From: Capniomyces stellatus
Lineage: Eukaryota; Kickxellomycota; Harpellomycetes; Harpellales; Legeriomycetaceae
Length of the DNA: 64,000 bases
Assembly (NCBI GenBank): GCA_001661515.1
Contig: LUVW01000020.1
Span: 372,001-436,000, forward strand
Direction of reading: 5' to 3'
A program made the position numbers and the translations under genes. The notes beneath the pieces were generated by a model that worked only from the letters and a program-made list of their open reading frames with translations, did not search any database and was not told the DNA's origin. Shown piece by piece: positions 33,327-45,576 of this stretch; position 1 is the stretch's first letter; each line of letters opens with the position of its first letter.

Positions 33327-34188
33327 ATTGGTTTAAAAAAAAATAAAAAATAAAAAAATCAATGGTTTATAGTTGAAAGTAAACATTTTTTTTTTTTTTT
33401 TTTTTTTTTTGCAAACACGCTTCTTGTAATAAAGAATGACAATCAGTTAATATAATTACTATTGTACAATTACAACTACAGCCTTTAAAATCGAGTAGTT
33501 ATTTTATTGGAAATCTCCCCTTGTTAAAGCTTTGATCGTCGCTGGGTTTAAATTATAATTTTGCATTATACGAGAATACAAACCCAAAAGCCAAATCCTG
33601 TATTATAATTTATCAAAGTAATCTGCAATTGTATATAATATATACGGACAACCAAACACAGAAGGAACATAGTTTAGACAAGAAAATAGGCGGATAAAGA
33701 AGGGTAGACGCGACGAGAATAGGTTTACGAAAACACGATACATCGACAATCATACAAGGAATAACCTGGAATCAACGCAGTATTTTTTTTGTCCTTGTGC
33801 ATTGAAGCTTTGTCAGGGTGTAGAGATAAAAGTCGATTCACGTTTTTTTTTTTCATGACAGCAAGCAGGAGAAAAGTAGAGCTTCAGTAGGTATTTCGGT
33901 TAGCACAGGCGAAAAGGCGTTTTTTATATTGTAATTGCCGCTATAATAGCCTGAGCGTGAGGGAGGGGGAAACAAAAACAAAATAAAAGAATAGGATTTC
34001 GAGTTTGAATTAAGCTACCACTTTGGGCAATCTTGCAGATTAAGTAGTTTGAATTGGTGTTGGCTTGGTGTACTGGTTTGGCATTGATTGATTCTGTTCC
34101 TGTAAAAGACGTACACAAGTGGAGGATAAGGAAGAAGGAAAGAGAGAGAAAGAGAAATAGAAACTGTAGGGAAACCCTCAAACAAACA
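33327..34188. other. Upstream region of the cyclin gene
   Basis: About 860 bp, AT-rich, with a T23-type run near 33388-33410. The last 80 bp before the cyclin ATG are purine-rich (GAAAGAGAGAGAAAGAG type). No gene is recognised. Confidence 0.55.
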
Positions 34189-35034
34189 ATGCTAAAAAAG
34201 GACGAAAGTGGGTACTGGATAATAGATGTAGAGTCATTAAAAACAACACCTTCGGTTTTATCAGGATTAACGGTTGAAGAGGAAACGATTGCTCGATCTA
34301 AAGCATGCAATTTGATCCAAATGGCCTCGCACAAGCTACAACTGTCGCAGTTGGTAGCCGCTACTGCATGTGTTTTGCTTCACAGGTTCTATATGTTTAA
34401 TTCGATTAAAAAGGTTCACCAATATAATGTTGCAGCTATATGTTTATTCTGTTCTTGTAAAATTGAGGAATCGATGAGGAAACTTGAAGACTTTATCCCG
34501 GTGATAGTATACTACGTGTCGAAGGGACTAAGGAGGGCACCGCCAGGAACACCAGAGTATGAAACATGGCGAGATATAATACTGGGCGGAGAAATCGGGG
34601 TTTTGGAAGCGAGCGGATTTTCAATGGTTATTGAACACCCTTACTCTAAATTTGTTACGCTTTACAAAGAGCTAAACTTGTCGGCAAAACATGCGAAAAT
34701 GGGGTGGAGTTTTATCAACGATGCGTTCAAACACCCGCTGTGTATAATGTACCCGCCTGAGGTCATTTCAGCAGCAGCAATAACAGCGGTGTATAGAATC
34801 ACAAACTCAACAGAATCCGAGTTTATGATAATCAATGGTATTTTCACTAAACACGGAATATCGGTTGCGGCTGTACAGGAAGTGGCAAATTGGCTGTTTA
34901 CTATGTACCTGCAGGAGGCTAAACTACACGAAACTGCACGGATAGCTCATCAGTCCCGAGTCAAACCCACCCGCCACAGCACACCATCGCCTCCATCTTC
35001 GCCAATGTCAATGTCATCGGACAATAGCCAATAG
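34189..35034 (+). CDS. Cyclin of the T/K (transcriptional CDK) type
   Basis: Single exon, 281 residues from ATG 34189. The frame is open upstream without another ATG. The opening SGYWIIDVESLKTTPSVLSG is the usual N-terminal element of cyclin T/K proteins (Trp, Leu, Thr-Pro-Ser). The first cyclin box contains AATACVLLHRFYMFNS and AAICLFCSCKIEESMRKL; the second covers about residues 140-245 (IISAAAI-like helix, PPEVISAAAITAVYRI). The C terminus is Ser/Pro-rich. Such cyclins pair with CDK9 or CDK12-type kinases that phosphorylate the RNA polymerase II tail. The choice between cyclin K, T or Pch1-like is not resolved. Confidence 0.88.
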   Translation: MLKKDESGYWIIDVESLKTTPSVLSGLTVEEETIARSKACNLIQMASHKLQLSQLVAATACVLLHRFYMFNSIKKVHQYNVAAICLFCSCKIEESMRKLEDFIPVIVYYVSKGLRRAPPGTPEYETWRDIILGGEIGVLEASGFSMVIEHPYSKFVTLYKELNLSAKHAKMGWSFINDAFKHPLCIMYPPEVISAAAITAVYRITNSTESEFMIINGIFTKHGISVAAVQEVANWLFTMYLQEAKLHETARIAHQSRVKPTRHSTPSPPSSPMSMSSDNSQ

Positions 35035-35469
35035 ACAGACAGCAAAACTAACATAGATAGACTCTCCACCACCATGGCATCAGATTTGCCTACTTGGTTA
35101 ATGCCCAGCTGTTTTAATACCTTGTTTCTTTTACACTAAAGCCACAAAGATTTGCTGAACCTGCGTCCTTTTACTCTTTATTCTTTACTCTTTATTCTTT
35201 ACTCTATCTTCTTTTCTTTCTTTCTTCATTCAGTATACGTGTAAATAAAATACATTAAAAGAATAACAGCCATTGGTAGTTGGGTATGGCAAACGGTGGG
35301 AGTATATATATTTAATTGTATAAGGGTATATAAAGAAAAATAAAAGCTAAACATCTGCCATACTAATAACGGCATTGGCAATAATGGTTTAACTAGTAAA
35401 TATGATTATAAAAGCCAGTGGTTAAAAAAAAAAGAAAAAAAAAGGAATAGTGAAGGAGAAAAGAAAAAG
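35035..35469. other. Convergent intergenic region
   Basis: About 430 bp between the 3' ends of the cyclin and CHS7. A pyrimidine-rich stretch of TTTACTC repeats lies near 35169-35210. No gene. Confidence 0.6.
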
Positions 35470-37108
35470 TTAATAGTAATCGTTGTTGTTGTTGTTAGGT
35501 TTGTTTCTATAGTCTTGTGCAACTGAATGAACTGAGCTGTCATACTCGGCATGTCCTAGCTGGCCATACGTGACGCCGCCATTGTACCCAGTGGTGTTGG
35601 CCTTTCCAGCATATGGAGCAAACTCGTCATCGACATTGACAAGCTCTTTGACCTCCCAAACATTTCCTTTACCGCCAACACTGAACTCCAGATCCTCTTT
35701 CGTGATGCTGTCCCAGTACTTGTATATCATCATAACACTCAGAAGCGTGCAAATTGTTCCAAAAAACATTCCGTCGACATAATGCTTAATTGCTATACAG
35801 ATCTTGTTGCTGAGAACATACTGGATCACTTGCCCACTCACAAAGAACAGCACCGCAAATGTTATGTTTCCTAATGGCCAATACTCATCAAGCGTATTTA
35901 CCACCAGAATCACCTGCGAAATCACATAGACCAGCAATAACACTAGGTTGAAAATGTAGTATATCACAAACACTCCTATTGGGTTTGTCTTGTTAAAGAA
36001 CAAAAAGTTCTTGAATGTAGCTATCGATACTAGATATGTTAGCGCAAACACTATAAACGATGTCAACCGGAACGTCTATTACACACACATATACATATAC
36101 ATAATTATATTTATATTTATATTTATGTTTATGTTTATGTTTATGTTTACTTGGTCTTTTATTTACTATCAACTTTCGTTTTTTTTTATTTTTACTCCTT
36201 CATATTACAAACAATATACTCATTTAATTCCAACTGCTTATTACCCATAATGATGTAGCTGTTCCATCCTCTGCCCACTGGAACCCAACAAATCCGTTAA
36301 GCATTAAGCACCAACACGTTGCTGTGCAAATCGCGATATACCCTGCCACAAAGTACTACAAAACAAATCAAGTAAATCTCATTTCCGTTAATATCGCCTC
36401 ATCTACTTGGTTTAGTTATTCTCGTTTGATTCTATTCTTACTTCCTTTTAAAACATTGCCAATCTAATACTAGCAAAATAAAAATGCAACAATAATGCTC
36501 CACTTACTGGGTATACCGATAGCGAAAACTGAATAAACCCTGACACTGTCAAAATGTCCAGTACCACTTGGATCAAGAACAGATAAAACACCATAACCAT
36601 CTCCCTACGACCTATTAGTTCATTCGCAAAAACAAATACAAACATCCCCAGTTACAAACACTCTAAATTACCCCCCCCTCCCCCCGCACCAAACATACCA
36701 AACATTCTTTACCACACTGCTACTCCAGCAATTGGTTATCAATTACTACTTACCAACTGCTGTATACTTTGTTCTAACATGCCAAATCATAATCAACGTC
36801 ATTATAATAGCAATCAGGTCTACAATCAATGTAGCTATAAAGTACCACAACATACAACAACAAACCAGTATCAGTTTTGGGTTAGTATACACTTGATTCC
36901 ATTTGTCCACTTTTCTGCATAACGCCTCCGACTTATATGTCTGTCCACAGCTATAAGGCGTCTTACCTGCTTGAAAAACTATCAGACTCCCAAATTCAAT
37001 GTTCCTGGCGTAGCATGCTGGCTCCACCCCAACACTTCGATCGCCTACAAGCATGCATACTGCCAATTGCAGGTTTTGACAAACCAAATCAAATGAACCA
37101 AACTTCAT
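35470..37108 (-). CDS. CHS7: Chs7, chitin synthase export chaperone
   Basis: Five exons: 37108-36967, 36819-36754, 36611-36508, 36355-36245, 36075-35470; 342 residues, all GT-AG with agreeing phases. The start MKFGSFDLVCQNLQLAVCML with CYARNIE is the Chs7 signature. IIMTLIMIWHVRTKYTAVG crosses an exon junction, and GFQWAEDGTATSLW is the family's conserved Gly-Phe-Gln/Glu-Asp-Gly-Thr block. There are six or seven membrane segments and a soluble Asn-rich tail. It is an ER membrane protein needed for correct folding and exit of chitin synthase (yeast Chs3). A division-2 chitin synthase, the likely client type, lies about 10 kb to the right. Confidence 0.95.
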
Positions 37109-39179
37109 GTTCTGTTTTCTTTTTTACTTGTTCTTTTTTCTTTTCCCTTTTTCGCCGTTCCTGCTCTATATCGTGCTGCTAGTAGCTTCGTTCCTGATTC
37201 TTTAGATATTAATTCGCACTCTTTCACCGTCCTTCTTCCTTGTTACTGTTGCAGAATAACTTTCAATCGAATATTGTTTCTTACGTTGCCGCTTTCAAAA
37301 GTACTGCCTGCTCTGGAATAAAATTACTTTTTTCTAATAATCTTACAGGGTTCGTCTACACAGTCGATGTTTGTTTTGTCTTAAAAGTCTTCTTTCTCTC
37401 TGGTGTATTCCAATTCAGCTGCTCTGATATTGCTCCCTTGTTTTTTGTTTTTTTTGGTTTCTTTGCTTCTTTTTCTTTTGCTCCTTCTTACCCTTTTATT
37501 TAGGAATAGAACAGCTTTAACGTTGAACAAATAAATTATTTTTAACTCTAGTTAAATTCTTTATTTTAAATTTTTCGCTTTTATTTTCAATTATTCCCCC
37601 AGCTTTTAATGTTTGTTGGCGATATTGATAATATAAATAATGAAAAATATCAATTAACCAATATTAACTTTCTCAATTAACTCTTTTTTTAGCTCTAAAC
37701 TTTTTCTTTTTTTTCTTTAATACTTGGCCAATTTAAGCTCTTGTTTGTATGAATTCGTAAATTTGTTTTGCTAAACAAAAAAAAAACATACTTTATATTG
37801 CTTTTTTCTCTATGCTCAATTTCCCGACCTTTTTCTAGGATTTACTAAATTGACAAAAACACTATTCCCACATTGGCTAGGCAGTGCGCTTTGGCTCTGA
37901 TTACATAAAATGATTCAGCTACAATAGGAAAACCTATTTTCAAATTCACCTTAGTTTTGCTTGGTTGCTCAGTCAACACAAAACTCCCATGATTGCTCAA
38001 AATACATCACCATTTCGCAAAATAAAATATACTCACAGCCCTCGATGCTCTCTTATCTGACTCAAATATATCCTATTTACTAGCTGAGCATGTTGCTTTT
38101 GCCGTTTACCAGAGTCCCCCACCACATCCATCTCATCCAAAGCTAGCACAAGAAACCAACACTCCATTTATATATTTATCTATCTATTCACCAAACTATT
38201 TGCTTATTTGCTAAAAGTCTATTTTGTCTATATCAGGTTTGTTTGGTTCCTTGTGCTCCTTCATTGAACTTGATTGTTTTTGGCTGCAATTCAATTTGGC
38301 AAGGGCAGCTTAATCAAAACTTCTACTACAACACCGCTTCTCGCTTCCATTATCTTCTACATTACCACAACCAACAGCAATGCCTTTATATACTCTGTAT
38401 ACTCACCACTCTCTAAATCTTTATTGTCTTGCCTTTTGCTATTGGCTAACCCCCAAAACGTCAAACCGGCTCCCTTCATTTCCTACTGCTCTTAATAAAC
38501 AATATACACTTTGTATTTCATCTTTCGCTTCATTCAAGTTTAATTGTGAAAACCAAACCTTTTTTCTCGTTCTAATTGAACTTTGTACTTTTGTTTTAAC
38601 TACCACGTCCCTTATCGGTCAGGTTGTCAGCACAATATATGAACTCGCCAGTTATTTTTCTGGAAATTTGCTTTAGTTGTTTGTTTTTTTTTGTTGATAT
38701 GTTTACTCGCTCACACCCTCGTCATTTGCTTTGAGTTTTCGAGAGTTTATAAACACCACTTTTTTTTTTTGTTAGCGAAATTAAAATGCCAATGTTTATT
38801 CTACTTTAATTTACTTAATCTATATCACCAATTAACAATGCGGGTATTTTTGTCTCTATATGTAATTGGTAAAATAAACAAACTGAAATAGTTGGTTTTC
38901 AGGCCCTTTATAAATCTTCTCGGAAAATTGATTGGACTACTAATTAATACATTTCACCAAATAAAACATTTTGATTCTACCATTAACTGAAACTATTACT
39001 ATTATTTCTTTTTTTATTGATATTATTTCTTTCTTTTTATTGATATTATTTCTTTTATTCTTTCTTTTTATTGGCAATATTACCATTATTTTTTCTTTTT
39101 TTATTTAAATTACTATTATTATCCTATTATTACCTTGACTTTTTTACATTAAAGTTTTTGTACACGACTTGCTTCAAAG
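37109..39179. other. Long intergenic region
   Basis: About 2 kb upstream of CHS7, strongly T-rich on the plus strand. Open frames are short and low-complexity; no gene is supported. Confidence 0.55.
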
Positions 39180-39223
39180 CCACTGTACAGTGGTTTATTA
39201 GTCACCGTTGGTTTTAATAAACC
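39180..39223. repeat. Nested palindrome and inverted repeat
   Basis: CCACTGTACAGTGG (39180-39193) is a perfect 14-bp palindrome. Overlapping it, GGTTTATTA (39192-39200) is inverted as TAATAAACC (39215-39223). The pair could form two adjacent hairpins. No coding frame overlaps it. Confidence 0.6.
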
Positions 39224-40151
39224 AGAGCGAACATTTCGCTACAGTGCTGGTATAATATGAAAGCTAGTACTAAAACGGCGACCCACTTTGCAGTCTAAGG
39301 TTTATAAAACTCGCTCATTTCAAATATTACCGACTCGCGCATGTATTAAATTTTTAAAAACAAATGGTTAAATAATCAAGCTATTAAAGTTCTGCTAGTG
39401 CCGTTAGTGCTGTAAAGCTTCAATTGCATTTTTAAACCTCCGATTCGGATTTTTATTTAACCAAGTTTCACAAATTATTTTTTTAAACTCAACGCCTGCA
39501 ATGATAGTTTTTTTTTCTAGTTATGTAATTTATTGGCAACATAATCAACACAACAAAACACCAGTAATGATAGATAGGCGTAAAAAGGATATGTTGGAAC
39601 TCGTGTAAATGCGATACATTAAGCTAATAGCGTATTTAGGCTGCAACCTCAGCCTGATATTTGATATTATTTCAACTCTTACAGACATTTTACTGGTAAC
39701 TACATTATTACTCGTTTGGTGTTGAAATTTACTGAACTTTGTTTACTTTGTCTGAATAGACCCATTGTAAAAAGTCTCAAATTCATACATTGTTTGTTTT
39801 TAAATACAATAACTGTTCTTTTTTTTATTAAAGGTACAATTGATAATTCAGTCTCTTGTTTCCATAATGGCTGATATTCAGTTCAGATTCATTGTTTTTT
39901 AATTATAAAACAAATAGAAATCAGAAACTACAAAAAATAGCACAACTAAACCTCGCATTTAACCTAGTGTAGGGATGATGTCAATAAGAGTTTTATTCGA
40001 TTGATTAAAAAGAAACAAAAAAATGAAAAGAAAAAAATTAGATGCATAACGACGAAACAACTTTCCCACTTGGAATGTGTCAAACAGTAGTTTTAAAGTC
40101 ATAGTAGTTACCAACTGGATAAAATCTTTTCAAGAATACACGAAGTTTTGG
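39224..40151. other. Intergenic region
   Basis: About 930 bp of AT-rich DNA downstream of the small secreted protein gene. No gene is seen. Confidence 0.55.
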
Positions 40152-40715
40152 TTAGATACCAAGCGAGTTGAACCAGCTTCTGCGGAACCATACATCGTTG
40201 TTCCATCTTCTACGGAAGTAAAAGTCGGTATCCCATCTGTATCTAAACTGTGGAGAGTACAAGTAGAGATATTGGAAACGCTGGCCATGATAGTAGTTGG
40301 GTCTGTACCTCAAAGTCCCGATAAATCCATACTCGGGCTGATTATCCCAATACCAGTACCTTCCTCCACGGTAATGACCAGGTCTCCCGTACCTATCGTA
40401 CCTATTGTATCTCCATCTGTCCGAATCTCTACCTCTCCATCTGTCCGAATCTCTGCCTCTCCATCTGTCCGAATCTCTGCCCCTATCTCTCCATCTGTCT
40501 GAATCTCTGCCTCTGTCTCCCCATTTACTTGAATCTCTGTCTCCTCTCCTGCCCCCGTCTTGTAAATCACCTCTACGGGCAGTTTGTTCAAGTGCTGGTC
40601 CTGGTCCTGGTGCTGATCCTGGTGCTGGTCCTGGTGCTGGAACTCCTGCCTCCTGGGCTGAGGTAAATCCGATTTGGAACAGTGTAACTAACGCTGGAAT
40701 GATATGAATACGCAT
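40152..40715 (-). CDS. Small secreted Arg/Trp/Tyr-rich repeat protein
   Basis: Single exon, 187 residues. A clear signal peptide (MRIHIIPALVTLFQIGFTSA) is followed by a Pro/Gly/Ala segment (PAPGPAPGSAPGPGP), then a highly charged repeat region built on DRGRDSDRWR and GRDSDRWR units (two copies of each). The C-terminal half is rich in Tyr, Arg and Trp (RYWYWDNQ, FQYLYLYSPQ, FRRRWNNDVWFRR). There is no Cys in the mature part. I know no family like this. Secretion, small size and repeats fit a wall-surface protein or an effector candidate, but that is inference. Confidence 0.75.
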   Translation of the reverse strand: MRIHIIPALVTLFQIGFTSAQEAGVPAPGPAPGSAPGPGPALEQTARRGDLQDGGRRGDRDSSKWGDRGRDSDRWRDRGRDSDRWRGRDSDRWRGRDSDRWRYNRYDRYGRPGHYRGGRYWYWDNQPEYGFIGTLRYRPNYYHGQRFQYLYLYSPQFRYRWDTDFYFRRRWNNDVWFRRSWFNSLGI

Positions 40716-40855
40716 TGCGAATGTTTTGAATTTCTAGGATCTTGCTTAAATTGTTGAAAGTGTGATACTTTGAATAATTGTAATCAAATAAAATGATGGT
40801 TGAGTAGTTGTTTTTTTTTGCGATGGTTTGAAAAAGGTCTTTGGCTTTTGCGTCT

Positions 40856-40863
40856 TATTTATA
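40856..40863 (-). promoter_or_regulatory. Probable TATA element of the secreted repeat protein gene
   Basis: TATAAATA on the minus strand about 140 bp upstream of the ATG at 40715. Confidence 0.45.
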
Positions 40864-43800
40864 CCCAGTTTGGGCCTGGACTATTTTCCAAATTAAGACC
40901 AACACACTCTATGTTCCTTATAATAGCAGTTTATTATTAGCTGTGTCGACTGTATGTTTTACTTGTTGGGATAGAGTATCTTGAACAACAAATCAACGCT
41001 AAAGGCTGTTAGCACTATTGTTCAATCCAAGTAAATGCCGTTTATTCCTTTTTTTTCTCATGATATTGTATTGAAAAGAAGCAACCTTAGAACATACTTT
41101 TACCATTGTAAACCACGGTGTTTTAAAGTCTTCTATACAAAATAACAACCAGCATTTAGGTATTTTTCTGATATTCTCAGCAAATAAAAAATAGCAAGTT
41201 TCGTTTGTTGTTGAATCCAATTAAACGTGAGGCCTAGTTCAATACTCGATTATGTTGTGATGTGCTTGATTGTTGTTTATGTTTTTCAAGTACCTAATTG
41301 TGTGTGCATAATATGATAATCCATTGTTTTGACAAATGATGTGGTTTAAAAGCTTGATATCTTTTTAACTAAACTTCGGTTACTTTCCGAAAACAAACAG
41401 CGTACGCATACAAACAAAATGTCTAAATACGTTTAGTACTTGGCAAGCTGCTTGTATACACCATTTGGTCATGACAATCCGGTGTGAAATATTAGCTTTA
41501 ACGGGGATGTGGGGGTTCAGGAAACTAAATGTACTAAGAGTGTAGCAGCACTGTAGAAAGACATTTGCATTTTGCCAAAATTTCCCATAAATTCTTGCAG
41601 CTAAATTTGTGAGCTTACAGACAATAAATAGACCATTTTCCAGTTTTGTCTTTTTTAAAAAAGCCTACACCCTCAGTGGTGTTTGCGGGCAAATATAAAT
41701 AACACTAAATGCTTATATAAATCGTACTTTGTTAAGATTGTCAATGGGTGTTAAAAATACACAATAAATATGGGGTTTGTAACTTGGAAAACGTGTTTAG
41801 TCATTATGTACACAATCACAACAATTTCAGTTGAAATGCAATAACTCCACTTTGTTTCAGAAATATTTTGGCTGCTTGAGCTTGTTTTTTTTTAATCTTC
41901 TAAATGGCGTAATAATCAAGTATACCGCTATGAAGTCGAGGTCACCGTGGCAAAATTGATAGTATGTAGTCTGAATATACACTAATCTTACAACGGAATG
42001 TGTACTTTTATAGCCCGTTGTTTTTATTGTTGGTGGCATTGTGTTGGTGCCATATAGCCGAATCGGAATTCTTATGAGAACACTTGGGTTAACCAAAACA
42101 ATTAAATGATTGTGGTGAAAGGATGCTTTTTTTAAAATCACAATCCAAATAAACTTGACTTTCTATATTATAAATAGCATAATGGTGCACTATTGGTATT
42201 TGATACTTTGGTTCACCACCGATTATGTCGAGCATTCTAAAACAGGAATGTCATGGTTAACGGTATATATTGGTGCTGGCCATTGTCCAAGATGGATAGC
42301 TTATTAATAGGACAGTTCTCTGAATGTACAGGCTTTAGCGTTGAAAAAAGCGCGCTGTAAATCCCCCAATTCAACGCAAACGTGAGTAAAGGCGGTCATA
42401 ATCTACATGCATCATTTTTAGCCGCAATTTTTTGCAATTGTGCACCATTTCAAGTACTATGTCTCCAGCAGCATATATCATACTCGGTCTAATAACTGAC
42501 TTAACGATATTTAAAATAAAAAGTACTGCCTTTCTGATTATTGAATAACGTTATGACAAAAGTTTTAAACGGTGCATGGGTTAAAGTTAGAAAATTGGCA
42601 TACAAGCTGTTGATACCACACTTTTGCAATGTTTATGTTGGGAAGTGTGTGTCTATGTTGGCCAGCTGTCGCATTTTTTTGTTGTAGTAACAACATAGCT
42701 GTACTCGAACGGCATTCCTGCTCTTCTTCAAGCAATTGACGTGTTCAAAAACGACATTGTTCCAATATAAAAACTGCTTTGGTTTGTAGACCTTAGTGAA
42801 AAAAAAGAGCAAGAGCTAGAGAATTAACTGATCGAGCCTTTTTTTCATGTTTTAAAAGCGAGTTGTCAAAGCCTTGCCCCAAATTATAAAAACGTAATAG
42901 GAACAGGCTTTATGGTTAGCTATTTAAAGCCGATTCATTGTGTTTTCAGTAGTATACTACTGGACAGTGACTAGTGGAAACAAGTAAAAGTAACAAAAAA
43001 GTGCTGAAGGTCAGTAGGTTCATAAAAACGTATTGTATAACGTACCATCCAGTCAGCTTTTAATCAACTTGATAAATCAACAATGTGTTACGTTATAAGT
43101 TTGCAATCACTTTGAAAAATACTAAATTTATAATAATGGTAGAGTAGGAAAAAAGGGGGGAGGAACGTACGACTTTAATTAAAATACAAACATTAAATTG
43201 CACGGTTATATTTGAATAATGATTTTTTTGAAAAGTTCTGGCGTTCTGGTAAGTCTTGTAGTGTTTTGGCGTTATGTTAAGTCTTGTAGTGTTTTTGGTT
43301 TTATGTATTGGCCTTATGTTTTAGTATTTGTGCCACAGGTTTAGTGTTGCTTCCACCTCGTACTTTGTAAGCCAAGTCCACAAACACTTTTTCAGTTAAT
43401 TCCTATACCAAAAGAAAGTTTTCCTTGACAAAGCAGAATGATAAGTGTGATAACAGCGATCGAGCTTTGCTTTGCCAGAGCAAGAACCAAACATTGAAGT
43501 AATTCTAGCCAGCGTCGAGAAGGAAAGAAAGAAAGAAGCGGCAGAGAAAACCCTAAGCAAACGGCTCCTAGTAAGAGTTGGTGTTTAACCAGGAATTGGT
43601 GGTGCCAAATGGAAATATATCATGCGTTTTTCTTGTGCTTTCCTTGCGTTTACCTAGGACAATCCGACTTCAATTCGTTTTTAATTTCCTACAAAAGTTT
43701 CTCTAAAAAAGGTTGGTTTAAATCAACGAAGTGAAAAAAAAAATCCGATTAGCCAATCCAATCCTCATGAAAGCAAATTTTTTTGTAAAAATGCGATGGA

Positions 43801-44493
43801 AGAAAAAAAAAGAAAAACAAGAAATATGTAAAATCATTAGATTGCAAGTGAGAAGTGAAACATGGAAATAGTGCTTTAGAGAGTTAATTGCAACAATTAA
43901 ATTGCTATACCTTATGAAAAAAAGGAAATAAAATAGACTGATTTTGATCAGCCAAACAGATCGCAAAAAAAAAGGTTGAATTTGATTTTAACGTAAAGCT
44001 AATGTTGAGACTGACTAAACTGTGTCTATTTTCACAGTTTTTTTTTATAAAAAAGTCTGATTGACCATAGCTTTTCGTAACCAAGAATAACAAAGCCTAT
44101 TTGGTTTTTACTCGTAGCATCACCCATTTCTATTTTTTTTTCTTCAGTAGCTGTTTTTCAAAACAGTCTTGCATAGTTTTTACAGGTTCAAGATATGCTC
44201 TGAAAAAAAAAACAACAATTAAGTAACCAAACTAACAAGTTTTTTTTCTTCATCCCATTTTCTGTAAATACCAAACAAATTAGATATTTTACGAGCATAT
44301 GACTCCTTTATTGAAAAGACTAGATTTAAAAATTCTTTATATGCCAAGGCCTTCTACTCCTTGCGTTTAATAAACCCCAATAGCAATATTCCTCCTTGCT
44401 ATTATTATTTTTAGAACTTTGCACTTAAGGTACGATATTTAAAACAGCACTAAGGCTTACACCACCGAACCGCAGTCTATTTTAACAGGAAGA
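40864..44493. other. Long intergenic region between divergent genes
   Basis: About 3.6 kb without a supported gene. GCGTTGAA at 42338-42345 is inverted as TTCAACGC at 42370-42377. A 94-codon minus-strand frame at 41857-42141 has no recognisable feature. No tRNA-like fold was noticed. Confidence 0.5.
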
Positions 44494-45576
44494 ATGACAA
44501 ACACTAGACCTGAAAGTGAGGCTAGCGACCCTAGACACCCATTGTATATAGGGCTTTGGAGCAAGGATTCGAAGAAGAATGACAACAGCGGAGTATTGGA
44601 CTTTTTAGACGAGCCACACCAAAAAAGACGCAAGGCTATGCTGGAGAAGTACCCAGAGATTAAAAAGTTGTACGGAAATGAGCCATTGACAGCGGTGGTT
44701 GCTGTTGTGTTGGTGGTGGCACAGGTTTATATGGCATACTACATAAGCAAGGTTTCTCCAGACATGAACAAGTTTTTGCTTTTGGCAATCACCTACGTCT
44801 TTGGGGCAACAATTGTGGGATTGTATGGCGTTATTATCCACGAGGCGTGCCATTGTTTGATTTTCAAAAAGCCGATCTACAATCGCCTACTGGGCCTCTT
44901 TGTAAACATCCCCATGGTTGTTCCGATTTCACAAAGCTTCCGCAGATATCATCTTGAGCATCACCAGTTCCAAGGAGTTGCAGGTATGGACCCTGATCTG
45001 CCAATTGAGGCAGAGATCGAGCTGGTTTCTAATTCTACAGTTGCAAAGCTTTTCTGGGTAATGTCCTATGGAGTCATGTATATGGTTCGAGGACTCAAGT
45101 TGGGAAAGAAGCCATCATACTGGGAAATTGTCAATGCTCTTTTCATGGTTGCGTCAAACGCTCTTTTGTACATGCTTGTTGGCGGTCGAGGCTTGGCATA
45201 CTTGGGGCTTTCAGTGTTTATTGGCTACGGACTTCACCCTGGAGCAGCACACTTTATCCAAGAGCACTACATATTTGCTGATGGTCAAGAGACATACTCT
45301 TACTATGGGTCCGGAAACAAGCTATACATGAACATCGGCTTCCACAACGAACACCACGACTTCCCACAGATTCCTTGGACCAAAATGGACGACCTTGTAA
45401 ACATTTCTGGTGAATTTTACAAGACTCTTTTCTACCACACTTCCTGGATTTGGGTAATGATTGATTTCATAATCAACCCAAACCTTGGCCCTAAATCTCG
45501 ATTAGTTCGTAGCTACGACGACCACAAAATAGGCAGAAAGTATTATACTGTCCCATTAGAGTCAAAAACCAAATAA
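44494..45576 (+). CDS. DES1: Sphingolipid delta-4 desaturase (dihydroceramide desaturase)
   Basis: Single exon, 360 residues. The N terminus carries the lipid-desaturase start (HPLYIGLWSKDSKK, KRRKAMLEKYPEIKKLYG). The three His boxes that hold the di-iron centre are HEACH (from His116), HLEHH (from His153) and HNEHH (from His284), in the spacing of Des1 proteins. Hydrophobic segments lie at about 65-110 and 180-240. It introduces the 4,5-trans double bond into dihydroceramide in the ER, leading to glucosylceramides, and so points to a fungus that makes glucosylceramide. It is intact and of the expected length. Confidence 0.95.
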   Translation: MTNTRPESEASDPRHPLYIGLWSKDSKKNDNSGVLDFLDEPHQKRRKAMLEKYPEIKKLYGNEPLTAVVAVVLVVAQVYMAYYISKVSPDMNKFLLLAITYVFGATIVGLYGVIIHEACHCLIFKKPIYNRLLGLFVNIPMVVPISQSFRRYHLEHHQFQGVAGMDPDLPIEAEIELVSNSTVAKLFWVMSYGVMYMVRGLKLGKKPSYWEIVNALFMVASNALLYMLVGGRGLAYLGLSVFIGYGLHPGAAHFIQEHYIFADGQETYSYYGSGNKLYMNIGFHNEHHDFPQIPWTKMDDLVNISGEFYKTLFYHTSWIWVMIDFIINPNLGPKSRLVRSYDDHKIGRKYYTVPLESKTK

